A program made the position numbers and the translations under genes. A stretch of DNA of 64,000 bases, from contig JAYFQV010000006.1 in NCBI GenBank assembly GCA_034926605.1, positions 62,001-126,000 on the forward strand, written 5' to 3'. How positions within the stretch are numbered: position 1 is the stretch's first letter; each line of letters starts with the position of its first letter. Shown in pieces: positions 23,189 through 32,569 of the stretch. The stretch comes from CALXXL01 sp034926605. Lineage in GTDB: Bacteria; Verrucomicrobiota; Lentisphaeria; Victivallales; Victivallaceae. The notes beneath the pieces are model-generated. The model was not told the origin of the DNA, searched no databases, and worked only from the letters and a program-made list of their open reading frames with translations.

Positions 23189-25483
23189 TTATTTTTGTTT
23201 TTTTTGCCACTCCTTAACTATTCGTATAAATTCACCGGCCACAGTGCGCGCCTTTACCGGCCCGATGCCTGAAACCTGCTGGGCCTCGGCGGGAGTCAGC
23301 GGCTGAAGTCTGGCCAACCCGGCCAGCGCGGCGTTGGAAAGAATCTGGAACGGCGGCACTCCACGCGCGGCGGCAAGTTTCGACCGCTCGCGGCGCAAAA
23401 GTTCGTAAAGTTCATCCGACTCCTCGAACGACGCAACTTTTTTAGATGCGCCCGGAGGTTCCACCGCCGGAAAATCCAGCAGCACCGGGTCGGCACCGGT
23501 GTACTGACAACCTTGAATGGTGATATGCAGCAGCGGGTATCCGGTTGAATGGTCCACTTCCACCAGCCGGTTGCGTTCAAGCAACCGCAGCAACTGCATG
23601 ATGCGATTTTGCCGCCAATGCTTCAACGAGCCGAAGAGCGGCGAGCGGTCGAGGCCGCGTTCCGCCAGCGCGGCGGTTCTGGCGCCGGAAAGCACCTGAC
23701 TCACGGTACCCATTCCAAAGCGGCGGTCGAATTCGTAGGCGGCTTCCAACGCGATACGGATGGAGTCGGCCTCATAGGGAGTCGGCGGACGCAGAGCGGA
23801 GGTGTTTCCGGCGCAGTGATCGCAGTTTTCACATTGCCACGAACTGGCATCCTCGCCAAAATATTCCACCAAAAAACGCTGACGGCAATGAGGTGTGTTT
23901 ACATATTTCACCACATCGTCGAGGCGCTCCATCTCGAAATCGCGCTTGTCGCGCAACAATGAAAAATCGATACCGTCCGCATCGGCGTCGGAGTTCAAAA
24001 CAATTCCCCGGCCGGAAAACGGCGGTTCCCAGTCGAGAATGTCCGGCGACAGCGCCGCCAGCACCCGTTTCAGCTGGGCGGTTTCCAGTCCGGTAACGGC
24101 GCCCATTTCGTCGAAGGAAAGCGCCAGCTGACTTTTGAGATCGTCGCCGTAGGCACCTATCATCCGGTAGACGAAACGGCTGCGCTGGGTGTTGGCCAAC
24201 TGATTGGCCACCCGCAGTTTACCGATGTCGCCCTTGAACCGGAGACGGCCGAGGCCGTCGGGGTTGTGGCGGCGTTCGACTATACCATAACGATTGAGCA
24301 ACTGGAGAGCACTGGAAATCTGGCGTTCGTTCTTGGCCTCCGGCACAAGATCTAGCAACGCGCTGAGATGGAGTTCCAATTCGTTGCCGCCGCGGTATTC
24401 GGCCTGCTTCTTCAACGCGGCACACACGGCGCGCACCAGCGACTCCGGCGGGTTGTTCAGATCAATAAGAAATTCCTGAATAAAGCGATCCGACCACGAA
24501 AAAAACAGTATGCACTCGGCCGGCTCGCCGTCGCGTCCGGCGCGTCCGGCCTCCTGATAATATGCTTCGAGGCTGCCGGGCATGTTGTAATGAACAATCC
24601 GGCGCACGTCGGAACGGTCGATGCCCATCCCGAAAGCGTTGGTGGCGGCAAGCACCGGCGCCGGCAGGCTCATAAAATCGTCCTGTGCCTTGGCCCGCGC
24701 ATCGTCGCCCATTCCGGCGTGGTAGGAAAGACAGCCAAGCTCATCGGACAGTTCGTCTACCGCCTTCCGGGTGGAGGCATAGACGATGGTCGGTACCGGA
24801 TCGGACAGCAGATTGCGCAATTTGCCCAGTTTCTCGGCCGAAGTGGCGGCATTGACCACCTTGAAAGCCAGATTGGGCCGCTTGAAGCCGGACACCTGTA
24901 TGCGCATGTTCGGCCGCTTGAGCTGAGCTATAATGTCGCGTCTGACCAGAGGCGTGGCGGTTGCAGTGAAGGCGCACACCTGAGGAATGTTGAACGCGCC
25001 GGCCACATCGCCGATTTTAAGGTAGTGCGGCCGAAAGTCATGGCCCCACTGGCTGATGCAGTGCGCTTCGTCCACCACCAGCATCGAGGGCGGCGTCTCG
25101 GAGATAAACCGCTTGAAACTTTCTGTCCCGAAACGTTCGGGAGCAACGTAAAGCAGCTTCAGCTCCCCTGACCGGCAACGGGAAAAACTGCGAAGCTGCT
25201 CAGGAAACGGCACGGTGGAATTGACGCAGGCGGCAGGCAGATTTTTTCCGTTCAGAGCGTCCACCTGGTCTTTCATCAGAGAGATCAGCGGAGAGACCAC
25301 GATGCCATAGCCGGGCCGCATCAGGATCGGCAACTGATAACAGAGGGACTTGCCGGCTCCGGTGGGCATGATCACACAAAGATCTTCGCCTTCTACGATG
25401 CTGGAAACGATCTCCTGCTGAAAATCCAGAAAGCTGTCGAAATGAAAAAAGCGCGAAAGCGCAAGTTCGAGTTCGTTATTCAT
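23189..25483 (-). CDS. recQ: ATP-dependent DNA helicase RecQ
   Basis: A 764-residue SF2 helicase for recombination and repair of stalled forks. Walker A is PTGAGKS at residues 40-46, the DEAH box is in VVDEAHCISQWGHDFRPHY, and motif VI is QEAGRAGRDGEP. The zinc-binding cysteines lie in HCRQRFLVEYFGE and WQCENCDHC. A winged-helix region and a C-terminal HRDC domain (ILSNAALAGLARLQPLTPAE) complete the usual order. Length is somewhat above E. coli RecQ (about 610). No Shine-Dalgarno is present; the -10 box ends nine nt before the ATG. Confidence 0.96.
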   Translation of the reverse strand: MNNELELALSRFFHFDSFLDFQQEIVSSIVEGEDLCVIMPTGAGKSLCYQLPILMRPGYGIVVSPLISLMKDQVDALNGKNLPAACVNSTVPFPEQLRSFSRCRSGELKLLYVAPERFGTESFKRFISETPPSMLVVDEAHCISQWGHDFRPHYLKIGDVAGAFNIPQVCAFTATATPLVRRDIIAQLKRPNMRIQVSGFKRPNLAFKVVNAATSAEKLGKLRNLLSDPVPTIVYASTRKAVDELSDELGCLSYHAGMGDDARAKAQDDFMSLPAPVLAATNAFGMGIDRSDVRRIVHYNMPGSLEAYYQEAGRAGRDGEPAECILFFSWSDRFIQEFLIDLNNPPESLVRAVCAALKKQAEYRGGNELELHLSALLDLVPEAKNERQISSALQLLNRYGIVERRHNPDGLGRLRFKGDIGKLRVANQLANTQRSRFVYRMIGAYGDDLKSQLALSFDEMGAVTGLETAQLKRVLAALSPDILDWEPPFSGRGIVLNSDADADGIDFSLLRDKRDFEMERLDDVVKYVNTPHCRQRFLVEYFGEDASSWQCENCDHCAGNTSALRPPTPYEADSIRIALEAAYEFDRRFGMGTVSQVLSGARTAALAERGLDRSPLFGSLKHWRQNRIMQLLRLLERNRLVEVDHSTGYPLLHITIQGCQYTGADPVLLDFPAVEPPGASKKVASFEESDELYELLRRERSKLAAARGVPPFQILSNAALAGLARLQPLTPAEAQQVSGIGPVKARTVAGEFIRIVKEWQKKQK

Positions 25484-25492
25484 ATTGAAAGT

Positions 25493-25521
25493 AATATACG
25501 CCTTGAAACGGCAGGATTCAA
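25493..25521 (-). promoter_or_regulatory. Promoter of recQ (leaderless type)
   Basis: On the minus strand, TTGAAT (25521-25516), 17 bp, TATATT (25498-25493), nine nt before ATG 25483. Interleaved with the opposite-strand promoter at 25503-25530. Confidence 0.7.
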
Positions 25522-25530
25522 GGTTATATT
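25503..25530 (+). promoter_or_regulatory. Promoter of the six-hairpin glycosidase gene (leaderless type)
   Basis: TTGAAA (25503-25508), 16 bp, TATATT (25525-25530), nine nt before ATG 25540. Its -35 sits in the recQ spacer and the recQ -35 sits in its spacer. Confidence 0.7.
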
Positions 25531-25539
25531 ATTTGAATT

Positions 25540-27489
25540 ATGAGCAAATGGCAATTGATAAAAGGCGGCATAGTCCGCAAATTCGACCGCGGCGAGGCAT
25601 GGAACGACCACCTCGCCATGTCCGGTGCTATGGTCGACTTGATACTGGAGTGGAAAGTTGCCGGAGACGCCGGATTTTCCGCGGTTTTCCGCACCCGGTT
25701 CCCACGATTGCGCACTCAGCCGAACAACACACACGCCTCGTTTGAATACTGCTTCAAATCCGCGGACATACCGGCAGTCAGAATCGACGGCGAGCCGTCA
25801 CACGGCACGGTCGATAAAATTGCCATCTCCGAAGTGTTCGCGGTTTCATTGCGGCAAGCCAAATGTGATGAAATACGCGAAATATTCACATCTCCGGCAG
25901 CTCCGGCGGTGATCGAATGGCGTACATTCACCAACATATCGGAGCACTCGGTGACGCTTGAAATCCCGGACTTCAAAAGCACCAAGCGCACACTTTATCC
26001 GATGCGGACTTATTGCTATCCGGCCGGCAGGATCGAACTGGAGCCTCATCACAGCGTCAGTTTCACCGTGCTTCGCACCGCCGACGCCGAAAGGCTCAAC
26101 CCGGCTATGGAACTTTCCGCCCGAATCATCGACCAGCCTGATCTTATGCTGGAGACGCCATCGCGCGAACTTAACACCATGTTCCGCTTCGCGCTCCGCC
26201 GGGCCACCGAGAGCATTTTCGACACCCTCAATGGTCCGGTTCATTCTCCCGGCGGTTACAACAAATACCTCGCCGCCATCTGGGCCAACGATGAAGCCGA
26301 ATACGCCAACCCGCTTTTCGCCTTCACTGGATCCGAGCGTGCCAACGCCGCCGCGCTGAACTCCTACCGCTGGTTCATGAAATATATGAATCCGGAATAC
26401 CGCCCCCTGCCCTCATCGATCATCGCCGAAGGAACCGACTGCTGGCGCGGCGCCGGCGACCGCGGCGACGCCGCAATGATTGCGCACGGCGCGGCCCGTT
26501 ACGCGCTGGCCGCCGGCAACCGCGAGACGGCGGACGAACTGCTGGAGTTGGTGGAGTGGTGCCTTGAATACTGCAGACGGCAGATGACGGCGGACGGGGT
26601 GATAGCGTCCGATTGCGACGAACTCGAACTCCGGTTCCCGGCCGGCGATGCCAATTTGTCCACCAGCTGCCTGTACCTGGACGGTCTGCGGCGCGGTGCC
26701 GACCTGCGACGCGCTCTCGACAAAGCTCCCGGCGACTATCCGGAGCGGGCGGACGCGCTGGCGGACGCCATTGAACGACATTTCCAAGCCGAAGTAGAGG
26801 GTTTCGACACCTATGCCTACTACACCGGCAACACCGTGCTGCGCAGCTGGATATGCCTGCCTCTGTGCTTCGGACTCAACGACCGCAAAAAAGGTACGCT
26901 GGATGCGCTGTTTTCTACCCGGCTGTGGAGAGGAGACGGCCTGCTTACCAGCGCCGATGATGAAACATATTGGGACCGCTCCACTCTCTATGCCCTGCGC
27001 GGCGTTTTCGCCTGCGGCGAACCGGATATGGCCCTTAAGCACCTGCGCGCCTACACCCGACGCCGGCTGCTTGGCGACCATGTCCCCTACCCGGTGGAAG
27101 CCAACTCAGAATTCAGCGCCAGCCAACTGTCCGGCGAAGGCGCGTTATATTGCCGCATATTCATTGAAGGCCTGTTCGGGATAACCCCGACCGGACTGGA
27201 CTCTTTCACCGTACGCCCGCAACTGCCGAAAAAGTGGAAACGCGCGGCCATGCGCAATATCTCGGCGTTCTCCAAACAGTCGCCCTCCGACTGCACGACC
27301 GGATTCATCAATGAGATGTTCGGCGAAAATTTCGGCATTATGGACACGTTCTGCAAGCGCAGCATACGGTCGCTGGAGAATTACTGGGATATCGAACTGG
27401 AACGGGTTCCCGACGGCATAAGGGTAAACATTCCCGGCATCTACGATCAAACTTTGCCCGAGGGCGTTGAACACACCGTCAAGTTCTGA
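25540..27489 (+). CDS. Six-hairpin (alpha/alpha)6 glycosidase-like protein
   Basis: A 649-residue protein with an N-terminal beta-sandwich region (to about 215) and an (alpha/alpha)6 barrel of the six-hairpin glycosidase superfamily. Barrel segments include SPGGYNKYLAAIWANDEAEY, AEGTDCWRGAGDRGDAAMIA and ADDETYWDRSTLYALRGVFA, with the acidic positions used for catalysis in GH78/GH63-like enzymes. The small C-terminal sandwich (GLDSFTVRPQLPKKWKRAAM) is typical. No signal peptide is present, so it would act on imported oligosaccharides. Substrate cannot be read from sequence. No Shine-Dalgarno; probably a leaderless mRNA. Confidence 0.75.
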   Translation: MSKWQLIKGGIVRKFDRGEAWNDHLAMSGAMVDLILEWKVAGDAGFSAVFRTRFPRLRTQPNNTHASFEYCFKSADIPAVRIDGEPSHGTVDKIAISEVFAVSLRQAKCDEIREIFTSPAAPAVIEWRTFTNISEHSVTLEIPDFKSTKRTLYPMRTYCYPAGRIELEPHHSVSFTVLRTADAERLNPAMELSARIIDQPDLMLETPSRELNTMFRFALRRATESIFDTLNGPVHSPGGYNKYLAAIWANDEAEYANPLFAFTGSERANAAALNSYRWFMKYMNPEYRPLPSSIIAEGTDCWRGAGDRGDAAMIAHGAARYALAAGNRETADELLELVEWCLEYCRRQMTADGVIASDCDELELRFPAGDANLSTSCLYLDGLRRGADLRRALDKAPGDYPERADALADAIERHFQAEVEGFDTYAYYTGNTVLRSWICLPLCFGLNDRKKGTLDALFSTRLWRGDGLLTSADDETYWDRSTLYALRGVFACGEPDMALKHLRAYTRRRLLGDHVPYPVEANSEFSASQLSGEGALYCRIFIEGLFGITPTGLDSFTVRPQLPKKWKRAAMRNISAFSKQSPSDCTTGFINEMFGENFGIMDTFCKRSIRSLENYWDIELERVPDGIRVNIPGIYDQTLPEGVEHTVKF

Positions 27490-27507
27490 CGCGCAAGTCC
27501 GCCCGAT

Positions 27508-28458
27508 CTACTCGGCGGCCTGATAGAAAATGCCGCGCTCCCCGCGCTCGCAGGTAAGCAGCCCGCGGCCGACCAGATCATCCACCACCCGCCTGAGCAG
27601 TTCGCGATCCACTTCCGCGGCCAGCGCGATATCCTCAAACGTCACCTGACGGCGGCCGGCCAGCGCAACAACCCGGCATGAGAGTTCGTCCGCCGGCATC
27701 GGATCGCGCAGCGGCTCGGAACGATAACGGAAACGCCCCACCGCCTCCACCGGCACCACCGGCTCGATCGCGGCGATAAAACGCCGCATGGTATCGGCGC
27801 CGACCGGTTTGAGCTGAGGATCGCAACCGGGGCGATCGAGGGTATTGAGCTGAACGCGGTCGATCCGCAGCGTCCGGAGGATTTCCACGAAGCGAGCCAG
27901 CGAAGCATCGGAATCGTTGACGCCTTCGGCCAGAAACATCTCAAGATATATCCGCCCTTTGAACCCATGGGAAAAACGGCGCAGACCGTCCACGAAACGC
28001 TCGAAGGTGAAACCGGGAACGGGATGATTTATGAGTTCGAACTCCTCGGAGTTGGAAGCATCGAGATCCGGCACCACCAAGTCGCAACAGGCGACTTCGC
28101 GCGCAACTTCAGGGTCTCCAAGCAGTGTGCCATTGGTCAGCAGACAAAGCCGGTATTCTGGAAACCGATGCTTGATGAACGCCGCCACTTCGCCGATCCC
28201 GCTGTTAAGCGTGGGTTCTCCCGCGCCGGAGAAAGTCACCCAGTCCAATTTCGGATGCCCGGAAAGCACCGCTTCGAGTTCCGCCTCCACCTCCGCCGCC
28301 GGAACATACTCGCGCCGCTCGAGCGTCAGGAGCGTAGTCAGCCCCGCCTCGCAGTACGGGCAGTTCTGTGAACAGGTTTTACGGGTGACCAGATCCACCC
28401 CCAGCGACACGCCGAGCCGCCGCGACCCCACCGGGCCGAACACATATTTCAAAGCCAT
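27508..28458 (-). CDS. Radical SAM protein with C-terminal winged-helix-like region
   Basis: A 316-residue radical SAM protein of the COG0731-like group. The cluster motif is Cys29-x3-Cys33-x2-Cys36 (CSQNCPYC), preceded by FGPVGSRRLGVSLGVDLV. WVTFSGAGEPTLNSGIGEV and LLTNGTLL bind SAM. Residues about 235-310 (VTFEDIALAAEVDRELLRRV then VDDLVGRGLLTCERG) look like a winged helix. Relatives include wyosine-type tRNA modification enzymes and proteins of unknown function, so the reaction is open. AAGGAG precedes the ATG. Confidence 0.8.
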   Translation of the reverse strand: MALKYVFGPVGSRRLGVSLGVDLVTRKTCSQNCPYCEAGLTTLLTLERREYVPAAEVEAELEAVLSGHPKLDWVTFSGAGEPTLNSGIGEVAAFIKHRFPEYRLCLLTNGTLLGDPEVAREVACCDLVVPDLDASNSEEFELINHPVPGFTFERFVDGLRRFSHGFKGRIYLEMFLAEGVNDSDASLARFVEILRTLRIDRVQLNTLDRPGCDPQLKPVGADTMRRFIAAIEPVVPVEAVGRFRYRSEPLRDPMPADELSCRVVALAGRRQVTFEDIALAAEVDRELLRRVVDDLVGRGLLTCERGERGIFYQAAE

Positions 28459-28473
28459 TTCTGTAAAACTCCT

Positions 28474-28502
28474 TTGACACGGCGCGATTCGCGCTATATT
28501 TT
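28474..28502 (+). promoter_or_regulatory. Promoter of the glycosyl-1-phosphate transferase operon
   Basis: TTGACA (28474-28479), 17 bp, TATTTT (28497-28502); TATATT two bp earlier is an alternative -10. It lies in the 73-bp divergent gap; transcript start near 28509. Confidence 0.65.
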
Positions 28503-28531
28503 AAAGTAACCCCTAACCCCGGACATTGCAA

Positions 28532-29614
28532 ATGACATTGAAGTGGTTGGCTTTTTATTTGGCGGCGCTGACGTTTCCGCTGCTGCTGTCGCTTGTATTC
28601 ACTCCGCTTGTGCGCCGTGCGGCGTTGCGCCGCGGCTTTATGGACCGCCCGAAGAGCGAGGCCCACAAGCAGCAGAGCGCACCAGTCGCGCTCGGCGGCG
28701 GCATGGCTTTGATGGCGGCGTTCATCACCTGTCTGGCACTCGGAGCCGCGATCGCGGCAATCCACCCGGCGGTGCGGGAGGAACTGGCACTTAAGCTGAA
28801 TTTGGAACTGTGCATGAAACGCGGCGCGGTGCTCGCCTCGGCCGCGCTGGCGGCCGGACTGCTGGGACTGACCGATGACCTGCGGCCGCTGAAAGCATGG
28901 GCAAAGTTCCTCGGACAGTTTGCGATTGCTTTCGCGGCGGTGGAATTCGGCGGCGCAAAACTGAGCCTGTTCCTGCCTTGGCCATGGCTGACAGCAGTGG
29001 TGTCGGTTTTCTGGTTCGTGTTCGTAATCAACGCGATAAACTTCTTCGACAATATGGACGGCCTGGCCTCAGGCGCCATAGCGATCGCCATGCTGTGCTT
29101 CGCAGTCATAGCAATCATGAACCGGCAGTTTCTCACGGCTTCGGCGGCACTCGGCGTCATGGGGCTTACGACCGGATTCTGGGCGTTCAACCGCGCGCCG
29201 GCAACCATCTACCTCGGCGATTCCGGAAGCCACTTCCTCGGATTCCTCACCGCGCTGGTCACCGTGTTCGTAACCTACTTCCACGCCGGAAGCAACAGCT
29301 TCTTCCCGGTGGCCGCACCGCTGGTGGCACTGGCGCCGATACTGACCGACGCGATCACCGTATGCGTAATCCGCACGCTGCACCGCAAGCCGTTCTGGAT
29401 CGGCGACAACAATCACCTTTCCCATCGTTTCACCCAAATGGGGCTTAGCCGCCCGCAGGCGGTCAACTGCGTGCATATGCTGTGCTTCGCGTTCGGCTGC
29501 GGCGCACTGGCGCTGGTGTGGGGCAACCTCGCCACCACTGCGGCGGTGATCACACAATCGGCGGCACTGGTCGGATTCATTATCTATCTGCAAAAGGTTT
29601 CACGCCGCGCATAG
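28532..29614 (+). CDS. MraY/WecA-family UDP-GlcNAc:undecaprenyl-phosphate GlcNAc-1-phosphate transferase
   Basis: A 360-residue polytopic enzyme with about eleven helices that starts lipid-linked glycan synthesis by moving a sugar-1-phosphate from a UDP-sugar to undecaprenyl phosphate. Signature segments are LLGLTDDLRPLKAWAKFLGQ, INAINFFDNMDGLASG, TIYLGDSGSHFLGF and WIGDNNHLSHRF. These fit the WecA/TagO branch better than MraY. The ATG at 28532 is used; a TTG two codons earlier is the only alternative, and there is no Shine-Dalgarno. The D-aminoacylase ATG follows its stop after one base. Confidence 0.9.
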   Translation: MTLKWLAFYLAALTFPLLLSLVFTPLVRRAALRRGFMDRPKSEAHKQQSAPVALGGGMALMAAFITCLALGAAIAAIHPAVREELALKLNLELCMKRGAVLASAALAAGLLGLTDDLRPLKAWAKFLGQFAIAFAAVEFGGAKLSLFLPWPWLTAVVSVFWFVFVINAINFFDNMDGLASGAIAIAMLCFAVIAIMNRQFLTASAALGVMGLTTGFWAFNRAPATIYLGDSGSHFLGFLTALVTVFVTYFHAGSNSFFPVAAPLVALAPILTDAITVCVIRTLHRKPFWIGDNNHLSHRFTQMGLSRPQAVNCVHMLCFAFGCGALALVWGNLATTAAVITQSAALVGFIIYLQKVSRRA

Positions 29615-29615
29615 C

Positions 29616-31175
29616 ATGAACACACTTATCACCAACGTAACCATCATCGACGGAACCGGCTCTGCGGCCCGGGAGGGCGAACTCCTTTTCGGCGACGGCG
29701 TCGTAAAGCAGGTGGCTTACCGTCGCGGCGAAATCGGTGCCGGAGCCGCCGCAACGACGTTCGACGGCCGCGGCCTGACGCTGGCTCCGGGATTCATCGA
29801 CGCGCACGGGCATTCCGATCTTTCCATTCTCGCCGCGCCGGAAGCCGTCGGAAAGATCTCACAGGGCATCACCACTGAAATCTCCGGTAACTGCGGACTG
29901 TCCCCCTTCCCGATCACCGACCTGAACCGCGAACATCTCGAAACCCTGTGGAAAAATTACGGTGAAAAACTGACTTGGAACGACTTCGCCGGCTACCGTC
30001 GTGAACTTGTGCGGCGCAACGTGGCGATCAACCTCTATTCCTTGTGCGGGCACAACACGTTGCGCGCCGCCGTGGCAGGCTACGAAACCAGGGATTTGTC
30101 CCGCGCTCAGCTGGACCGGATGCGCGTGCTGCTCCTGGACGCGCTTCAACATGGTGCGGCCGGCTTCTCGACCGGCCTGCTCTACTCGCCCGGGGTCTAC
30201 TCATCCGAGGCCGAACTTCTGGAGCTGGCCAAGGTGCTCGCACCGTTCCTGAGGGTTTACACCACCCATCTGCGCAGCGAGGGCGCTCAATTGCTGGAAT
30301 CCGTGGCCGAAAGCGTACGCCTTTGCCGCGGTTCCGGCCAGCGTTATCTGCATATCAGTCACCTCAAGACCGCCGGAGCCGCCAACCATTACAAGATCGG
30401 AGAACTTCTGGAAATGATCGACCGCGAAAACGCGGACGGCAATTTGGCGGTCACCGCCGACCGTTACCCTTATGTGGAATCGCTGACCCAGTTGAGCGTG
30501 GCGTTGCCGCCGCCCTATGACCGGCTCGACGATGTTGCGGTGATGAGTCTGCTGGCCGACCCTGAAAAATTTTCCGAAGCGGCCGCCGCGCTCGCCTCCC
30601 GAGGCGAAGACAAACTGGACTCGATCCGGCTGGTCAGCACCGGACACCGGCCGTTCCAGCGCTTTATCGGCATGAAATTTATAGAGATCGGCAACATCTG
30701 CTTCAAACCGGCTTCTCTGATCATCGCCGAGCTGCTGAAGGCGGACGCCACCGGGTCGATGGCCGCATTCTGCGGCATGAGCATGGATAACCTGCGCCGG
30801 ATACTGCGCCGGAAATACGTCGCCTGCGGCACCGACGAAAGCGCCAGGCCGCTAGGATATGAGCTGGGCGTGAGCCATCCGCGCGGATTCGGGTCCATGC
30901 CGAAATTCATGCAGATGCTTATGGAAGAAGATTTTTCGCTGGAATCGGCACTTGCCCGCATGACATCGCTACCGGCACGGATATTCAATCTGAGCAACCG
31001 CGGAGTCATCGCGCCCGACATGGCCGCAGACATGGTGCTGTTCGATCCGGACCGCTTCCATTCGGAAGCTACTTTCGCCAAACCCCACACCCCAGCCTCC
31101 GGCGTTCACACGGTGTGGGTCAACGGCCGCATACGCTATCAACATTCACAAAACAGAGGAGATATATTATGGTAG
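29616..31175 (+). CDS. D-aminoacylase / N-acyl-D-amino-acid deacylase family amidohydrolase
   Basis: A 519-residue metal-dependent amidohydrolase. GFIDAHGHSDLS holds the HxH metal motif; TTEISGNCGLSPFPI, HISHLKTAG and CGTDESARPLGY match the D-aminoacylase family (the conserved cysteine, later histidine and catalytic Asp). The C-terminal part, IAPDMAADMVLFDPDRF, is the composite beta domain. The family hydrolyses N-acyl-D-amino acids or related D-peptides, products expected from peptidoglycan turnover. It sits one base after the WecA-type gene and overlaps the TSCPD gene by seven nt, so it belongs to a tight operon. Confidence 0.88.
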   Translation: MNTLITNVTIIDGTGSAAREGELLFGDGVVKQVAYRRGEIGAGAAATTFDGRGLTLAPGFIDAHGHSDLSILAAPEAVGKISQGITTEISGNCGLSPFPITDLNREHLETLWKNYGEKLTWNDFAGYRRELVRRNVAINLYSLCGHNTLRAAVAGYETRDLSRAQLDRMRVLLLDALQHGAAGFSTGLLYSPGVYSSEAELLELAKVLAPFLRVYTTHLRSEGAQLLESVAESVRLCRGSGQRYLHISHLKTAGAANHYKIGELLEMIDRENADGNLAVTADRYPYVESLTQLSVALPPPYDRLDDVAVMSLLADPEKFSEAAAALASRGEDKLDSIRLVSTGHRPFQRFIGMKFIEIGNICFKPASLIIAELLKADATGSMAAFCGMSMDNLRRILRRKYVACGTDESARPLGYELGVSHPRGFGSMPKFMQMLMEEDFSLESALARMTSLPARIFNLSNRGVIAPDMAADMVLFDPDRFHSEATFAKPHTPASGVHTVWVNGRIRYQHSQNRGDILW

Positions 31176-31426
31176 AGCAATTCAATTTCACCACCAAGGG
31201 TACCTGTTCACGGGCGATTGTGGTTGCGGTGGAGGACGGAATCATCCGGGACGTTAAATTCGTCGGCGGCTGCCCGGGCAACCAGCTCGGCATCGGCGTG
31301 CTGGTCAAAGATCGTCCGATATCGGAGGTGGCCGAACTCCTGCGCGGCATACGCTGCGGCAACAAATCTACCAGCTGCCCGGACCAGCTGGCGCTGGCGC
31401 TGGAATCCATCGCCTCTAAAAAATAG
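31169..31426 (+). CDS. TSCPD domain-containing protein (TIGR03905-like)
   Basis: An 85-residue protein with the motif NKSTSCPDQLALALESI at its C-terminus and a conserved VKFVGGCPGNQLGIG loop, the features of the small TSCPD family. This domain also occurs at the end of some vitamin B12-dependent ribonucleotide reductases; the stand-alone protein has no assigned function. ATG 31169 is chosen for GAGGAGA upstream and overlaps the D-aminoacylase stop, suggesting coupling. The longer frame from 31115 is antisense-like and not used. Confidence 0.85.
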   Translation: MVEQFNFTTKGTCSRAIVVAVEDGIIRDVKFVGGCPGNQLGIGVLVKDRPISEVAELLRGIRCGNKSTSCPDQLALALESIASKK

Positions 31427-31465
31427 CGCCGGGAATTATCCATAGAGTTTTCACTGGAGAGATAA

Positions 31466-32569
31466 ATGGACGGAATCACTATCCGCAATGAAAATAGAGA
31501 GGAACGCCGCACGATCGAGAACCTCGTCCGCGAAGCGTTCTGGGACGTATTCAAGCCCGGCTGCGACGAACACTATCTGCTGCATCTGCTGCGCGAAGTC
31601 CCGGCATTTCTTCCGGCGTTGGACTTCGTGGCGGAAATCGACGGCAAACCGGCGGGCTTCTGCTGTTCTTCGCGCGGGAAAATCGCGGTCGCGCCGGGTG
31701 AAAACCTTGAGGTGGTTGTTCTCGGCCCGATCGGAGTGCTGCCGGAGGTTCAGGGCAAAGGGATTGGGTCGGCGCTGGTCGAACGTACTTTGACCGATGC
31801 CGCCGAAGCCGGATTCGGCGCGGTGGTGCTGTACGGCAACCCGGCATTTTACGGACGGTTCGGTTTCGAGCCTGGTGAAAAGTTCGGTGTCTCCGACGTT
31901 TCCGGGGATTTCTGCCCCGCCCTGCTGGTCAATGAACTCAAACCCGGCTTTGTGAAACCGGGGAAGTTTTCCGAAGACCCCGTGTTCATGATCGCCGAAG
32001 CCGATGCCGCCGGGTTCGACACCGGCTTTGCGCCCAAAACAAAACATGCCAAGGCCGGACAGCTGTTTCTCGGCGGAGGAGTCATACGCCCCACCGGCGA
32101 AGAGGACTTCGAAACTATCTTTGAAATCGTTAATGACGCCGCTTCCGCCTACAAAGGCGTGATTCCTGCCGACCGCTGGCATGAACCGTATATGCCACGC
32201 GAGGAACTCCGCAGCGAGATTGCCGACGGCGTAAAGTTCTACGGCTATTACGTGAACGGGCTGCTGGTCGGCGTGATGGGCATCCAGGACCGGAACGAAG
32301 TATGGCTTATCCGCCACGCCTATGTGCGTACCGCCTGCCGCAACTGCGGAATCGGCGGCAAACTGCTTGCCGAACTTCACGCCGGAGCCGGGAAACCGAT
32401 GCTGATCGGCACTTGGGCCGACGCGGTGTGGGCGGTGCGGTTTTATGAAAAGAACGGCTTTTCCATAGTGCCGGACAGGGAGGTCAAAAGCACGCTTTTG
32501 AGGCGCTTTTGGCGGATACCGGAGCGGCAGGTGGAAACCTCCGTGGTATTATGGGACCGGGAAGTTTGA
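31466..32569 (+). CDS. Tandem GNAT acetyltransferase (two fused domains)
   Basis: A 367-residue protein with two GNAT folds. The first (residues 1 to about 150) has the acetyl-CoA loop LGPIGVLPEVQGKGIGSALV and the C-terminal NPAFYGRFGFEPG, like YhbS. The second (about 205-367) has WLIRHAYVRTACRNCGIGGK and GTWADAVWAVRFYEKNGF. Either could be catalytic. Substrates of YhbS-like proteins are mostly unknown. GGAGAG precedes the ATG, 39 bp after the TSCPD gene, so it is probably the last gene of the same operon. Confidence 0.82.
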   Translation: MDGITIRNENREERRTIENLVREAFWDVFKPGCDEHYLLHLLREVPAFLPALDFVAEIDGKPAGFCCSSRGKIAVAPGENLEVVVLGPIGVLPEVQGKGIGSALVERTLTDAAEAGFGAVVLYGNPAFYGRFGFEPGEKFGVSDVSGDFCPALLVNELKPGFVKPGKFSEDPVFMIAEADAAGFDTGFAPKTKHAKAGQLFLGGGVIRPTGEEDFETIFEIVNDAASAYKGVIPADRWHEPYMPREELRSEIADGVKFYGYYVNGLLVGVMGIQDRNEVWLIRHAYVRTACRNCGIGGKLLAELHAGAGKPMLIGTWADAVWAVRFYEKNGFSIVPDREVKSTLLRRFWRIPERQVETSVVLWDREV

